Below the pieces are notes generated by a model. It searched no databases. It was given only the letters and a program-made list of their open reading frames with translations, and had not been told where the DNA came from. Of a DNA stretch of 32,591 nucleotides, positions 1 to 8,345 are shown piece after piece (within the stretch, counting starts at the first letter, position 1; the number at the start of each line of letters is the position of its first letter). The position numbers and the translations under genes are program-made. The DNA comes from Bacteroidota bacterium (GTDB lineage Bacteria > Bacteroidota > Bacteroidia > Flavobacteriales > Flavobacteriaceae), in contig JAKQJQ010000313.1 of the NCBI GenBank assembly GCA_029561105.1, positions 1-32,591 of the forward strand. The letters run 5' to 3'.

Positions 1-1978
1 CGAAATTTTCCTTGAGCGAACCCAGAAACGTCTCATTGGTTTGCTGGCGGTCGATTATCGAAAGGTTTGGCGTTTTGCTGATGCCCTCCACAAAAGCATC
101 TCGCTTTTCGGGCGGGACTTTTACGAGGCTTGAAATCGTATAGAAACCTTTGCGATCGGCGGCGAATTCATCGATGAAAAAGGCGCTTACTTTGGCGTAC
201 TCGGCTATTGACACCGGTTGGAAATCCTTGTTAAGCGTATGGTAAAAACCATCGAATGAGGTGTCCTTAAATCCAACGGTTTGGCCGCTGGTAATCAGAC
301 TTTGTTGGAGTCGGGCTTTTTTTGCATCGTCCCAAAACTGTTGCCATTGCCCAATTTTCTCCTGTTGCGCCCGTGCCGACAACACCATGCCGCCGATGGA
401 GCTGAAATTGGCGATCTGCCCCGATTGCATTCTCTGGTCAAGCACCCGGAACAAAAGGTTGTTGGCTTCGAGTACCGCTTCCTGGCTGTTGCCGTAAACC
501 GCTAGATATAACGATTTGTTGGCGCCATCGGCGATTTTCTCCAAGTGGATTTCGGCCTGTTTGAGCTCTTGAGGTACAAAGTTGAGCGCCGAAAGATCGT
601 TGTTGAAAGTCACCTTAGAAAAGGTAAAACAACAAGCAATAGCCAACGCCACTACCGACAACACAAGGAATTTGCTTTTGTGATACGGATACCCGCCAAC
701 CTTATCGAGCAGGTTTTTCTTTTCAATGAGTTGCTTTTCCTTGGCGCGATACAGCAATGGCATGAGCAGCAACGAGAATACAGCCGTCGCTGTAACGCTC
801 AGCGCCGCAAACACGCCCAGGTCCCGCAAAGCCTCAGACTTTACGAAATACAAACACAGGAATGTGATTCCCGTAGTCATCCCGCACAACAGCAACGGTT
901 TGGTGATGTCTTTGTACAGTAATTTGGGGTCTTTGTTGTTGCGCAGGTGCGTGAGTACATAAATCGAATAGTCGGTGGTTTCGCCGAGCAGGATTGAACT
1001 GATGCCCAACGATATGGCCGAAATGCTGCCTTTTGTAAAATACAACACCGCCAGTGCGAAGGCAGCTCCAAACAAGGACGGTATAAAAATAATAATCGGT
1101 GTGGTGAGGTTGCGGTAAAAGAAGGTCAGGATCAGGATCAGCGTGACAACGGCAAAAATCGAAGTGTGCTGAACGTCTGACTTGATTTGCGTGGCGTTGG
1201 CAACGGCCACCGGCGTCGCGCCAAAATAGCTCATGCTCGCCTTTCCTTTGTATTTGGCGTTTAGTTGGTCTTTGGCCGATTCGAGGTGTTGGATGAACAC
1301 GGCATTGCGGTCGGTTTCATTGGCCGGCAACTTTGGGGTGATGAAAAGCAGCAGGTTTTTGTGATCCTTGGTAATGACAAAGCCGTTTTGCAGCTCAAAC
1401 TGGTCGCCGATGCTGAGTTGCTGGAGTTTTTTGAGCGCGAGAAATGAAATGCCCAGCGGGTCCTGCAGGATAAAATCCTTAGACACCATTCCGGCTGGCG
1501 AAATGATTGATTTGTAATCCTTCTCGACAATAGCTGTAATACTGTCTTTAGATAATTTGTTGCCAATCGCCTCGTAATCCTTTTGGTCGAGGAAAAGCGG
1601 TAAATGTTCGTACAAAAAATCAAATGTCTGTTGGATATTTTCTTCGTCTATGCGCCCTTGGATTTTGGCGATAAACGGTTTAGAATTGCCTTCGAGGCTG
1701 TCGAGCAGATCTCCGGCGTAGGCCGATAAATCATCGGTAGTTCCGTTTTTATCTATAGAAACTACAATCGAGATTTTGTCTGAAAAATTCATCTGCTTGA
1801 GCACTTTGGCCGCCACGTCCGATTTGTCGTTTGAAGGAATCAGGTTGGTGATGTCTTCGCTGAATTGCAGGCGCGAAGCGAAAAATCCGAGCAAGACAAA
1901 CAACACTGAGAATAACGCAACAGAAAGGAATTTCCTTCTATTCACAAAGGAATGGACGGCATAGAAAAACTGCTGCAT
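1..1978 (-). CDS. MMPL/RND-family exporter, C-terminus cut by window edge
   Basis: The reading frame is open for 659 codons from an ATG at 1978 to the left edge, so the C-terminus is missing. It begins MQQFFYAVHSFVNRRKFL and has one membrane span at about residues 17-36. A long extracytoplasmic loop (from FSEDITNLIPS to about residue 250) follows, then a dense block of membrane helices (for example FAVVTLILILTFFYRNL and LGISSILLGETTDYSIYVLTHLR), and then a second loop. This is the layout of RND/MMPL lipid exporters, and the GETTDYSIY segment matches the conserved GxxxDY region of that superfamily. MMPL exporters are standard members of aryl-polyene and flexirubin clusters, where they are thought to move the lipid pigment across the inner membrane. 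The start lies 3 nt after the stop of the GT2-DUF2062 gene, which implies co-transcription. The family call is solid; the substrate is inferred from context. Confidence 0.85.
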   Translation of the reverse strand, partial: MQQFFYAVHSFVNRRKFLSVALFSVLFVLLGFFASRLQFSEDITNLIPSNDKSDVAAKVLKQMNFSDKISIVVSIDKNGTTDDLSAYAGDLLDSLEGNSKPFIAKIQGRIDEENIQQTFDFLYEHLPLFLDQKDYEAIGNKLSKDSITAIVEKDYKSIISPAGMVSKDFILQDPLGISFLALKKLQQLSIGDQFELQNGFVITKDHKNLLLFITPKLPANETDRNAVFIQHLESAKDQLNAKYKGKASMSYFGATPVAVANATQIKSDVQHTSIFAVVTLILILTFFYRNLTTPIIIFIPSLFGAAFALAVLYFTKGSISAISLGISSILLGETTDYSIYVLTHLRNNKDPKLLYKDITKPLLLCGMTTGITFLCLYFVKSEALRDLGVFAALSVTATAVFSLLLMPLLYRAKEKQLIEKKNLLDKVGGYPYHKSKFLVLSVVALAIACCFTFSKVTFNNDLSALNFVPQELKQAEIHLEKIADGANKSLYLAVYGNSQEAVLEANNLLFRVLDQRMQSGQIANFSSIGGMVLSARAQQEKIGQWQQFWDDAKKARLQQSLITSGQTVGFKDTSFDGFYHTLNKDFQPVSIAEYAKVSAFFIDEFAADRKGFYTISSLVKVPPEKRDAFVEGISKTPNLSIIDRQQTNETFLGSLKENF

Positions 1979-1981
1979 GTA

Positions 1982-3148
1982 TTATTTATTTCTAAAAGTA
2001 CTAAAAATGCTCAAGAGTAAAAAGCTGGCAAGTCCAAAAATTATTGACATTGCCGCTGCTAAAATAAGACTTCCTGCGAGATACTGTGCAAGGTGTTCCT
2101 GCACGGCTGCAAAAGTGACCGAGCGGTCAAAATCAAAAGAAGTACTTTGCGGGAGAAACCACTCGCCAATTTTAAGCGAGGCATAAATAATAAAAGGGAT
2201 GAACGGCGGAAGGCTCACGTTAGAACCCGCGAATGCAATCACTTTGTTTAAACGAAGTAGCGCCGCTAAGAAAAGTACGATTACCGTCTGGAATCCCCAG
2301 AATGGTGCGATCCCGATAAAAACGCCGAGCGCAATCGAAAGCGACTTTTTTGTGAACGAGTCATCGCTGTGCAGGATATTTTCCCTCAGGAATTTGCGGA
2401 TGCCCTTTTTTTTTAAACTTCTGAAAAAATCACGCGGTTTGATGTAAAGAATCGCAAACAGTACCAACACGGTGTTGAGGATACTGATCCGCGTAAAATC
2501 CTTGAATGGCCTGAAATGCGAAACCCTTTCTGTTGGATCGTATAAGATATCTATGGGGATATTTTTGACCGGAATGCCTTTCCAGGCCGAGCGTACGATG
2601 ACTTCAATCTCAAACTCAAACTTGCGCGTCACGTATTTTTTTGGAATGTGCTTGAGCGGATACAATCGATAACCTGACTGCGTATCCTCGAGCCGTATGC
2701 CAGTTTCAAACCAAAACCAGAAGTTAGAGAAGTTGTTCCCGAAACTGCTTTTCTTTGGGACACCGTCCTGGGTCATGTTGCGGCTGCCAATGAGCAAGGC
2801 CAAACCATCATTTTGGACGGCGTGGATGAATTTGGGTAAGTCTGAGGCAAAATGCTGACCGTCGGAATCAATGGTAATGGCGTAGTCAAAACCCAGCGAG
2901 ATGGCCTTTTTAAAACCGTTGCGCAACGCCGTTCCTTTGCCCGAGTTCTTTTCGTGGTGGATTTGAAACAGTTGCGGATAAGCTTCAAGTATTTCAGCGG
3001 TTTGGTCGGTAGATCCATCGTTGACGACAATGATGTTGGCGGTGTATTGCTGTACCGAGTCGAGCACGCGACGCAGCGTTTTGCTATTGTTGTATGTAGG
3101 AACAATAACGCAGGCATGTACGCCGCTTTGCGTCCACCGGTTTTCCAT
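1982..3148 (-). CDS. Family 2 glycosyltransferase fused to a DUF2062 membrane domain
   Basis: 388 residues. The N-terminal part is a GT-A glycosyltransferase of family 2: VIVPTYNN (14-21), IVVNDGSTDQT (40-50), the metal-binding DSDGQH (94-99) and the EDTQSGYRLYP segment (154-164), as in dolichyl-phosphate mannose synthase-like enzymes. From about residue 250 it continues into a hydrophobic C-terminal half with SLSIALGVFIGIAPFWGFQT and at least three membrane spans, the pattern of DUF2062. The two-domain fusion is common in Bacteroidota pigment clusters. It probably transfers a sugar from a nucleotide or lipid donor at the inner membrane. The acceptor is unknown; the flexirubin lipid or an anchoring lipid is only an inference from position. 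The 3-nt gap to the exporter and 6-nt gap to the upstream gene place it inside the operon. Confidence 0.87.
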   Translation of the reverse strand: MENRWTQSGVHACVIVPTYNNSKTLRRVLDSVQQYTANIIVVNDGSTDQTAEILEAYPQLFQIHHEKNSGKGTALRNGFKKAISLGFDYAITIDSDGQHFASDLPKFIHAVQNDGLALLIGSRNMTQDGVPKKSSFGNNFSNFWFWFETGIRLEDTQSGYRLYPLKHIPKKYVTRKFEFEIEVIVRSAWKGIPVKNIPIDILYDPTERVSHFRPFKDFTRISILNTVLVLFAILYIKPRDFFRSLKKKGIRKFLRENILHSDDSFTKKSLSIALGVFIGIAPFWGFQTVIVLFLAALLRLNKVIAFAGSNVSLPPFIPFIIYASLKIGEWFLPQSTSFDFDRSVTFAAVQEHLAQYLAGSLILAAAMSIIFGLASFLLLSIFSTFRNK

Positions 3149-3154
3149 ACGGGA

Positions 3155-3634
3155 TTATTTAAGGGATTTCCTTTCGGCAGGCGTAAAACTTTTGGATTGG
3201 TTGATGAAATTGCGGATGTATTCCTTGAGTTCACCGGTATCCTTGAAGTTTTTTAAAATCATGGCCTTGTCTTCTTTCTTATTGGCGCGGTAGCCTACAA
3301 TCTTGGGCACACTTTCCTGTACACTAAGCCGAATCATGCGGATTTCTACGTTATTAGGATCGGCTGCGACCGCAGCATCGATTAATTTGGCCCCCGCTTT
3401 CATGAAGCTAATTTTGTCTACCAGTACTTTGGAGAACTTTGAATTTAGGGTAAGCCCGCATCCTTTATAAGCGACAAGGACTTTATCAGGGTCATTGTCG
3501 GCAATTGTGGCCACCTTCTCGTTAAAGGCTTTTGTATTGCTTTCTGACTTGGCTGCGTCGGTGTACAATTTGCGCACTTCGGCAAGATCAGGATTGGCAA
3601 AGAGAAAAAGTAAGATGGGCAGGAATAATTTCAT
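3155..3634 (-). CDS. Small secreted protein of unknown function in the pigment operon
   Basis: 159 residues starting MKLFLPILLFLFANPDLAEV, a short Sec-type signal peptide. The mature part is mostly helical and charged, with one stretch (CGLTLNSKFSKVLVDKISFMKAG) and then VAADPNNVEIRMIRLSVQESVPK, which reads like a tetratricopeptide-style helical pair. No catalytic motif is visible. The ATG overlaps the stop codon of the upstream FabZ-like gene (TAATG), so translation is probably coupled to it. This fits a periplasmic accessory factor for pigment assembly or export. I do not recognise a named family. Confidence 0.8.
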   Translation of the reverse strand: MKLFLPILLFLFANPDLAEVRKLYTDAAKSESNTKAFNEKVATIADNDPDKVLVAYKGCGLTLNSKFSKVLVDKISFMKAGAKLIDAAVAADPNNVEIRMIRLSVQESVPKIVGYRANKKEDKAMILKNFKDTGELKEYIRNFINQSKSFTPAERKSLK

Positions 3635-4005
3635 TAGGCCGTTTTTTTATACACGCTGCTGAGTTTGAGCGCCGTAGTTTCATTAAAATAAGAGGCGTTT
3701 TTCACTTTTACCAAACCGTCTTCGGTTTCTATAATATCGAGTTCCAGTCGCAGTTCGGGCGTGACATCTGGATTGATGAGCGCCATGAACTTTACGTTAG
3801 AAAGCGTTTGCAAAACAAGCTGGCAACCGGTAATTTGCTCGGTGAGCTCTTTGATGATTTGCATCATACAAACGCCTGGCATGATGGGATTCCCGGGAAA
3901 ATGACCCTTAAACACCTCATGCTTTTCATTGACCACAATGATGGCCTGGTGTTGGTTTTCATTTTTGTCGAGTGACATAATTTTGTAAAAGTCTTTGAGC
4001 AGCAT
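3634..4005 (-). CDS. FabZ-like 3-hydroxyacyl-ACP dehydratase (hotdog fold)
   Basis: 123 residues. The segment HFPGNPIMPGVCMMQ (35-49) is the FabZ/FabA active-site signature, with the catalytic His at 35. Gln49 sits where FabZ usually has the acidic partner, so activity may be modified. It is shorter than typical FabZ (about 145-150 residues), missing mostly N-terminal residues. The expected reaction is removal of water from a 3-hydroxyacyl-ACP to give the trans-2-enoyl-ACP, the step that leaves double bonds in a polyene. It is the only one of the four hotdog proteins in the window with the full HFPGxPxxPG motif. Its stop overlaps the start of the next gene, and 7 nt separate it from the upstream outer-membrane protein gene. 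Confidence 0.82.
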   Translation of the reverse strand: MLLKDFYKIMSLDKNENQHQAIIVVNEKHEVFKGHFPGNPIMPGVCMMQIIKELTEQITGCQLVLQTLSNVKFMALINPDVTPELRLELDIIETEDGLVKVKNASYFNETTALKLSSVYKKTA

Positions 4006-4012
4006 GTTTTTG

Positions 4013-4669
4013 TTATTTCATCTTAAACGAATACGATACGCCCACCTGAATGACCTGGTTGAGCACGATATCATCTACGTTATAGTTGTTGTAGTAATTG
4101 CCGTATTGATCGTAGTAGGTATTGAATCGGTCGTATCCGTATACATCCACCAGACCTTGTTTGAGTCTAAGGTCAAACCCCAAGCCGTTCTTGAGCACAA
4201 AACCAACTCCGGCTACCAAAGACAAATCAAAATCCTGTGGGCTTCCATAGCCATACGAATCAAAATTATCGGCTACCTTAAAATCAAATGACGGGCCTAC
4301 CATAACCTGGAATCCGGGGCCGAAAGTGAATTTATTGATAATCCCCAATGACAGGTAATCGAGTGAATATTTGCGCTCTACTTTGCGCTCGGGATAAAAC
4401 ATCGGATCAAACTCGGGAACCAGAGCATTATAATAATCCGCTGCTTTTGCCCCTTGCCTGGAGTAGGTCAATTCGGGTTGCAATGCGTAGAATTTCGTGA
4501 ATTTGATGGCGATTGAACCTCCAACAAAAAAGTCGGTTTTCATATCGGCATCAGAGTTGGTCAGTTTTGAGAAGTTAATCCCGCCACGAACTCCGGGCTG
4601 GATAGAAACTTGTGCGTTTGCGGCAAGGGCAACAAAGGCAAGACAGCAAAGGAATAGTGTTTTTTTCAT
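4013..4669 (-). CDS. Outer-membrane beta-barrel protein (first of a tandem pair)
   Basis: 218 residues. A signal peptide (MKKTLFLCCLAFVALAANAQ) ends in Ala-Gln, followed by VSIQPGVRGGINFSK and alternating hydrophobic/polar strands that end in VGVSYSFKMK, as in an eight-stranded barrel of the PorT/OmpW-like outer membrane beta-barrel group. The protein is rich in Tyr and Asn in its loops. It is clearly paralogous to the neighbouring 4671-5279 gene: both start the mature chain with V-x-x-x-PG-x-R-x-G-x-N, share a TKxYxLQPE motif, and carry an LSxGxxNKFTF segment. It lies 1 nt from that gene. It could be a surface receptor or passage for the pigment; this role is inferred from context only. Confidence 0.85.
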   Translation of the reverse strand: MKKTLFLCCLAFVALAANAQVSIQPGVRGGINFSKLTNSDADMKTDFFVGGSIAIKFTKFYALQPELTYSRQGAKAADYYNALVPEFDPMFYPERKVERKYSLDYLSLGIINKFTFGPGFQVMVGPSFDFKVADNFDSYGYGSPQDFDLSLVAGVGFVLKNGLGFDLRLKQGLVDVYGYDRFNTYYDQYGNYYNNYNVDDIVLNQVIQVGVSYSFKMK

Positions 4670-4670
4670 T

Positions 4671-5279
4671 TTATTTTAAATCGAAGGTGTAAGACAATCC
4701 TAATGAATAAACCACGTTGTCATGGTTTGAAGAAGTATCCACAATTGGAATTACGCCTCGTTTGATTCGCGCCTCAAGCCCAAGGTTTTTCGTGAAGTTG
4801 TATCCGGCGCCCAACTGGAAACCCAAATCAAGATCATTGTCGGTATCAAAATTACTATCTACTTCTACATCTACGGTTGGCCCCAGGTGAATATTGAAAC
4901 TGTTGAACGTAAATTTGTTCACTACACCCACAGACAAATAAGAAACATCGAGATTAAATTCATTCCCAGACGGTGTCCTCACTTTAGAACCTTGGTTGGT
5001 ATACAAAACCTCGGGTTGCAAGGTGTAATATTTGGTCAGGTGCAATTCTCCTATGAAACCAACATAAAAACCAGTCTTTGAGCTAAAATCACCGTCATTG
5101 TTATTGACCTGGTACGGATTGTAAGCGTCGTAATAATAAGTATAGCCGTCGCCTTTGCTAAAATGCGAAAGGTTCACACCCGCCCTGATTCCTGGCTTAA
5201 AAGTCACCTGTGCTTCAATTTTTGAAAACGCGAATAAAGCAATCGCAATACATAAAATTCCTTTGATGGACTGTTTCAT
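4671..5279 (-). CDS. Outer-membrane beta-barrel protein (second of a tandem pair)
   Basis: 202 residues. The signal peptide (MKQSIKGILCIAIALFAFSKIEAQ) is followed by VTFKPGIRAGVNLSHFSKG, barrel strands such as FYVGFIGELHLTKYYTLQPEVLYT, and a C-terminal strand VYSLGLSYTFDLK that ends in a hydrophobic-aromatic pattern. It is a diverged copy of the 4013-4669 gene and is co-directional with it. It has a long acidic/Tyr-rich loop (YTYYYDAYNPYQVNNNDGD) absent from its partner. It belongs to the porin-like outer membrane beta-barrel families common in Flavobacteriia. Position after the LolA-like and lipoprotein genes suggests a role at the outer membrane in pigment localisation, which is unproven. 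Confidence 0.85.
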   Translation of the reverse strand: MKQSIKGILCIAIALFAFSKIEAQVTFKPGIRAGVNLSHFSKGDGYTYYYDAYNPYQVNNNDGDFSSKTGFYVGFIGELHLTKYYTLQPEVLYTNQGSKVRTPSGNEFNLDVSYLSVGVVNKFTFNSFNIHLGPTVDVEVDSNFDTDNDLDLGFQLGAGYNFTKNLGLEARIKRGVIPIVDTSSNHDNVVYSLGLSYTFDLK

Positions 5280-5294
5280 GGTAATAAAATGGTT

Positions 5295-5930
5295 TTATGG
5301 TTTGAAATAATGCAATACTATTGTAAGCTTGATGTTGTAATGTTTAATTGTAATATCCTCGGCAAAAATATCCTTTTCTGAAGTAAAACTAAGGTTTATT
5401 TTTTCTTTTCGCGGCGAGGCATTCACAATCTTAACTAATTTTTTGGCTTTTTTGGAGAAAAAAAGGTAGTTGCTGTTTTTACCGTCGGCCGATTGATAGA
5501 TGGTGTTTTCTGTATCTTCAAACTGTTTCTGCACTACAAATTGCTCGCGCAACAACAACCTGAAATCCTCGCGCAAAGTGTTTACAATAATCTTACGATC
5601 CAGTTCGGGAACGATCGCATTGACCTTGAAATCGGTGGGTGAAATCTCGCAATCAATGAGCTTGTTGCCAAATTCGGTGGTAAAAACCACGCGATGGGTT
5701 TTGTCATTGATTTTCTTGGCGATGAAAATTCCCGTAAGCGCGTTGCCGTAGATGGCGATATTGGCCTTATAGACATAATCAGTTTGCAGATCTGAGAAAT
5801 ACAGCACGTCGTAAACCGTTGTCGTTAAAGGTTTTTCTACATAACCGGCGGTAACTTTACTCGATCCGCACGACACCAACGCCAGAAAAAACAGGCTAGT
5901 GGTTAAACACAGAATCGTCGATCTTTGCAT
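5295..5930 (-). CDS. Putative outer-membrane lipoprotein of the pigment cluster
   Basis: I chose the ATG at 5930, giving 211 residues, because MQRSTILCLTTSLFFLALVSCGSSK is a clear lipoprotein signal peptide with lipobox LVSC. A longer frame reaching 6062 begins with a basic, non-homologous-looking stretch. The mature part is mixed alpha/beta with no recognised catalytic motif (for example VYDVLYFSDLQTDYVYKANIAIYGNALTGIFIAKKI). It starts inside the end of the LolA-like gene with a 35-nt overlap, so the two are tightly coupled. LolA-like carrier and lipoprotein pairs also occur in aryl-polyene clusters, which supports a shared job in carrying a lipid pigment or a lipoprotein to the outer membrane. 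Specific function unknown. Confidence 0.8.
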   Translation of the reverse strand: MQRSTILCLTTSLFFLALVSCGSSKVTAGYVEKPLTTTVYDVLYFSDLQTDYVYKANIAIYGNALTGIFIAKKINDKTHRVVFTTEFGNKLIDCEISPTDFKVNAIVPELDRKIIVNTLREDFRLLLREQFVVQKQFEDTENTIYQSADGKNSNYLFFSKKAKKLVKIVNASPRKEKINLSFTSEKDIFAEDITIKHYNIKLTIVLHYFKP

Positions 5931-6525
5931 TGATGGTTTTGTTTTTAAGGACAATCCGGGTGTAATCTTCAGAAGATTCGAGCAGACGCACCTGCACCAC
6001 GGTAAAATCCTCCTTGTCAAAGGTGAGTTCGATTTGTTTGATGTATTTCTTGAGCGCCGCATCCTTGGGGTTGAGCCGTGTCACGTTCTGGCCTTTCACT
6101 TTAAGGTAAGTAATGTCGAATTCCTTGTCGTCAAAAAGATTACCACTAACACTACCCACGATGAGCTTGTTGATTTTGGCGAAGATTTTAGAATTGCCCA
6201 TATCTACGGCACTCTTCTTACCTTCATCGTTAATCAGGATTTTGCCGTTCTTGAAAATAATCGAGTAACTATAAGGCTTCTTGTATTGCCAGGCGAGGAC
6301 GTTGGGCTCCTTAAAATTCATTTTTCCCGACGTCTCAATGTCTTTGGCGAGGAAATCCATGTGTTTGTATTGCACAAAATCGGTGCTTAAGGATTTTATT
6401 TTTTGCGAGACTTCGTTGACACTTTTTTTGAATGAAGCCATTTCGGCAGCGGTCATTTTCTGTTCCTGCGCCAAAGCCGACAGTGGGAAAATCGCGAGAA
6501 ACAGCAATACTATTCTAATTTTCAT
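5896..6525 (-). CDS. LolA-like periplasmic lipoprotein/lipid carrier
   Basis: 209 residues with a signal peptide (MKIRIVLLFLAIFPLSALAQ). The mature chain has the LolA pattern: LSTDFVQYKHMDFLAKDIETSGKMNFKEPNVLAWQYKKPYSYSIIFKNGKILI. This resembles the LolA order of Q-x-K, then G-x-hydrophobic-x-F-x-x-P, then W-x-Y, then an unclosed half-barrel. LolA proteins carry hydrophobic acyl groups through the periplasm. A second, cluster-specific LolA is typical of aryl-polyene and flexirubin loci and is thought to serve pigment transport rather than general lipoprotein sorting. It overlaps the deacetylase gene by 11 nt and the lipoprotein gene by 35 nt. Confidence 0.83.
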   Translation of the reverse strand: MKIRIVLLFLAIFPLSALAQEQKMTAAEMASFKKSVNEVSQKIKSLSTDFVQYKHMDFLAKDIETSGKMNFKEPNVLAWQYKKPYSYSIIFKNGKILINDEGKKSAVDMGNSKIFAKINKLIVGSVSGNLFDDKEFDITYLKVKGQNVTRLNPKDAALKKYIKQIELTFDKEDFTVVQVRLLESSEDYTRIVLKNKTINAKIDDSVFNH

Positions 6526-7291
6526 AAGCTTTTAAGTTGAGCAGTTGTTCCAGGGAAACCACTTCATAATTTTTTTCGCGCAGCGCTTGCAACAACCGTT
6601 CCAGTACGCCTACAGAATGTTGCCCCGAGTCGTGCAAAAGTATGATACTGCCCGGAGAAATACGGCTTTTGATCCTGTTAAAAATTAAACTTTCGCTTTT
6701 AAGCCGTCCGTCAAACGATCGGATATTCCAACCTATGACGCGGTGTTTACTGCGTTTCAATGCGCGTCCCATAGACGGTGTGGTAACGCCATACGGCGGA
6801 CGAAAAAACCGTGGCTTTTTCCCGATGACTTTTTCAATCAAGGCATCGGTTTGCTCGAGTTCGACTGTAAATTGTGCCTGGTTGCTAAAATCGATCAACG
6901 GCGAATGGCTATAGGAATGGTTACCAATCAAATGGCCGCAATCAAAGGTCTTCTTTAAAATTTCAGGGTGTTGTTCAATGTTCTTCCCGATACAGAAAAA
7001 CGTCGCTTTGGCGTTGTACTCCTTGAGCACATCAAGGATTTGCAAAGTAACCGGGCTTGGACCATCGTCAAAAGTAATGGCTATTTTCTTTTGGGTCTCA
7101 AGCCGGTTCGAGCAATAGGTTTTGGTATGGAAACCCGAGCCGATATAAGCCGATCCGTACATCGAGATTACAAACCAAGCCACGCACACCCATACAAAAT
7201 AACCAACGCCAATAGGGATGTAAAAACCCAAACCCGTTAAAACAAGCAGCAGAAAAATAAAAACCAGCGCTGTCTTATGGTGTCTGGACAT
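6515..7291 (-). CDS. Membrane-anchored polysaccharide deacetylase-family protein (NodB fold)
   Basis: 258 residues. Two N-terminal hydrophobic spans (about 8-25 and 28-46) anchor it. A complete NodB/carbohydrate esterase 4 catalytic domain follows: TFDDGP (73-78) with the metal-binding and base Asp pair, HSYSH (125-129) for metal, FRPPYG (163-168) and LLHD (218-221). All metal and catalytic residues expected of the family are present, so it should be an active deacetylase acting on an N-acetyl or O-acetyl group at the outer face of the inner membrane. In this setting the substrate could be a glycosyl group attached by the GT2 protein, but that is inference. It overlaps both neighbours (11 and 17 nt). 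Confidence 0.88.
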   Translation of the reverse strand: MSRHHKTALVFIFLLLVLTGLGFYIPIGVGYFVWVCVAWFVISMYGSAYIGSGFHTKTYCSNRLETQKKIAITFDDGPSPVTLQILDVLKEYNAKATFFCIGKNIEQHPEILKKTFDCGHLIGNHSYSHSPLIDFSNQAQFTVELEQTDALIEKVIGKKPRFFRPPYGVTTPSMGRALKRSKHRVIGWNIRSFDGRLKSESLIFNRIKSRISPGSIILLHDSGQHSVGVLERLLQALREKNYEVVSLEQLLNLKAYEN

Positions 7292-8345
7292 GGCGGATCA
7301 GGGTAAAACTGTGGTCTATGCCGCGGTATTGGTTGTATAATAAGATGTTTCTGAATTGCGATTGCCCGATGGCGTTCACTTTGAGAATCGCCGGAAGCTG
7401 CTGTGTTTTAAGGATATTCGCAGCCACATACAGTCCAAAAGCCGATGCGGTATTGTACTCGCCGCTCAAGTGTTTGTAATAAGCTTGCGGCGTGTGGGCG
7501 AATTTTTGTTGGGTCAATGCGTCGTAATACGCACAGAAGTTGGCGTCACCGTTGATTCCCGTAATCAGCAAGTCAATGTCAGCAATAGACAGCCCGTTGG
7601 ATTCTAAGAACCGTTCGGCCTTTTGCGAAACCGCATCGACGGCGATTTCATTAAGCATTTCGATATCGACAACCTCAGCGTAAGTCGAGGCTGTTATTTT
7701 ATTTTCGAGCACAAAGAAAGTCGAGCCTTCGCCAAAAACAGTGCCTTGGGTTTTAGAATTTAAAACTGGAAAAGTTCCTTCGGCATCGTCCTTGATGAAT
7801 CCGGCCAACTTGAACAATGACGCGGTATAATCGGTCATTTCATCCACACCGCCAATCAAAATAGACGCCGCTTCATTGGCGTCAATCTGCATTTTAGCAT
7901 CGAGCAAAGCCGATTCGAACGAAACCGCCGCGTTCACATAAGTAAAATTATAGGCCTTACATTGCATGCCCAGTGCAATCTGCGAACCCACGGTATTGTG
8001 TGTCGATTGGATGAACGAAGTGGGCGTAAGGAATTCCTCGTTGTTGTCTATAATTGCTTTAAGGAATTTGTCTGAATCCTCGATGCAACCCATTCCGGTT
8101 CCGGTGATGATTGCATCGGGCATTTCAAGCCCTGCTTCTTTCATGGCAATAGCCGAAGCGACGATGCCATTCTTGACACCTTTGGCCATACGCCTGGCGG
8201 CAATCGGTGAAAAATAGTCCCCATAATTGGGTTTCACGATGGGCAAGACATTCAAATCTTCAGGCGTCTGGAAAGCCCAGGCGAATTCCCCTTCAAAAGT
8301 GTGCTGTGCCGAGACACATCCGATGCCGTTGATATAGGTTTTCAT
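7275..8345 (-). CDS. Ketosynthase-fold protein lacking the catalytic triad (chain-length-factor-like)
   Basis: 356 residues, shorter than the active FabF-type neighbours (376-408). The thiolase fold is recognisable from SFIQSTHNTVGSQIALG (110-126), ILIGGVDEMTDY (161-172) and VFGEGSTFFVLE (202-213). The active Cys position reads NAAVSF (138-143), with Ala140 where the 8345-9544 protein has Cys160. The HGTATP position reads GINGDA (262-267), with no His. The second His (GHTLxA) reads GEYNTA (294-299), with Glu. Only the Lys at 290 remains. Loss of Cys and both His residues with the fold kept is the hallmark of a KS-beta/chain length factor that pairs with an active ketosynthase. Its start overlaps the stop of the active KS gene (TGATG), as expected for a coupled heterodimer. 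Confidence 0.85.
   Translation of the reverse strand: MKTYINGIGCVSAQHTFEGEFAWAFQTPEDLNVLPIVKPNYGDYFSPIAARRMAKGVKNGIVASAIAMKEAGLEMPDAIITGTGMGCIEDSDKFLKAIIDNNEEFLTPTSFIQSTHNTVGSQIALGMQCKAYNFTYVNAAVSFESALLDAKMQIDANEAASILIGGVDEMTDYTASLFKLAGFIKDDAEGTFPVLNSKTQGTVFGEGSTFFVLENKITASTYAEVVDIEMLNEIAVDAVSQKAERFLESNGLSIADIDLLITGINGDANFCAYYDALTQQKFAHTPQAYYKHLSGEYNTASAFGLYVAANILKTQQLPAILKVNAIGQSQFRNILLYNQYRGIDHSFTLIRHVQTP

Noticed and set aside
1261..1623. 120-residue minus-strand open frame
   Set aside because: Out-of-frame shadow within the MMPL exporter, which runs uninterrupted from 1978 to the window edge in another frame.
5931..6062. N-terminal extension of the lipoprotein frame
   Set aside because: The ATG at 5930 gives an exact lipoprotein signal peptide; the extra 44 residues overlap the LolA-like coding sequence and look like out-of-frame translation.
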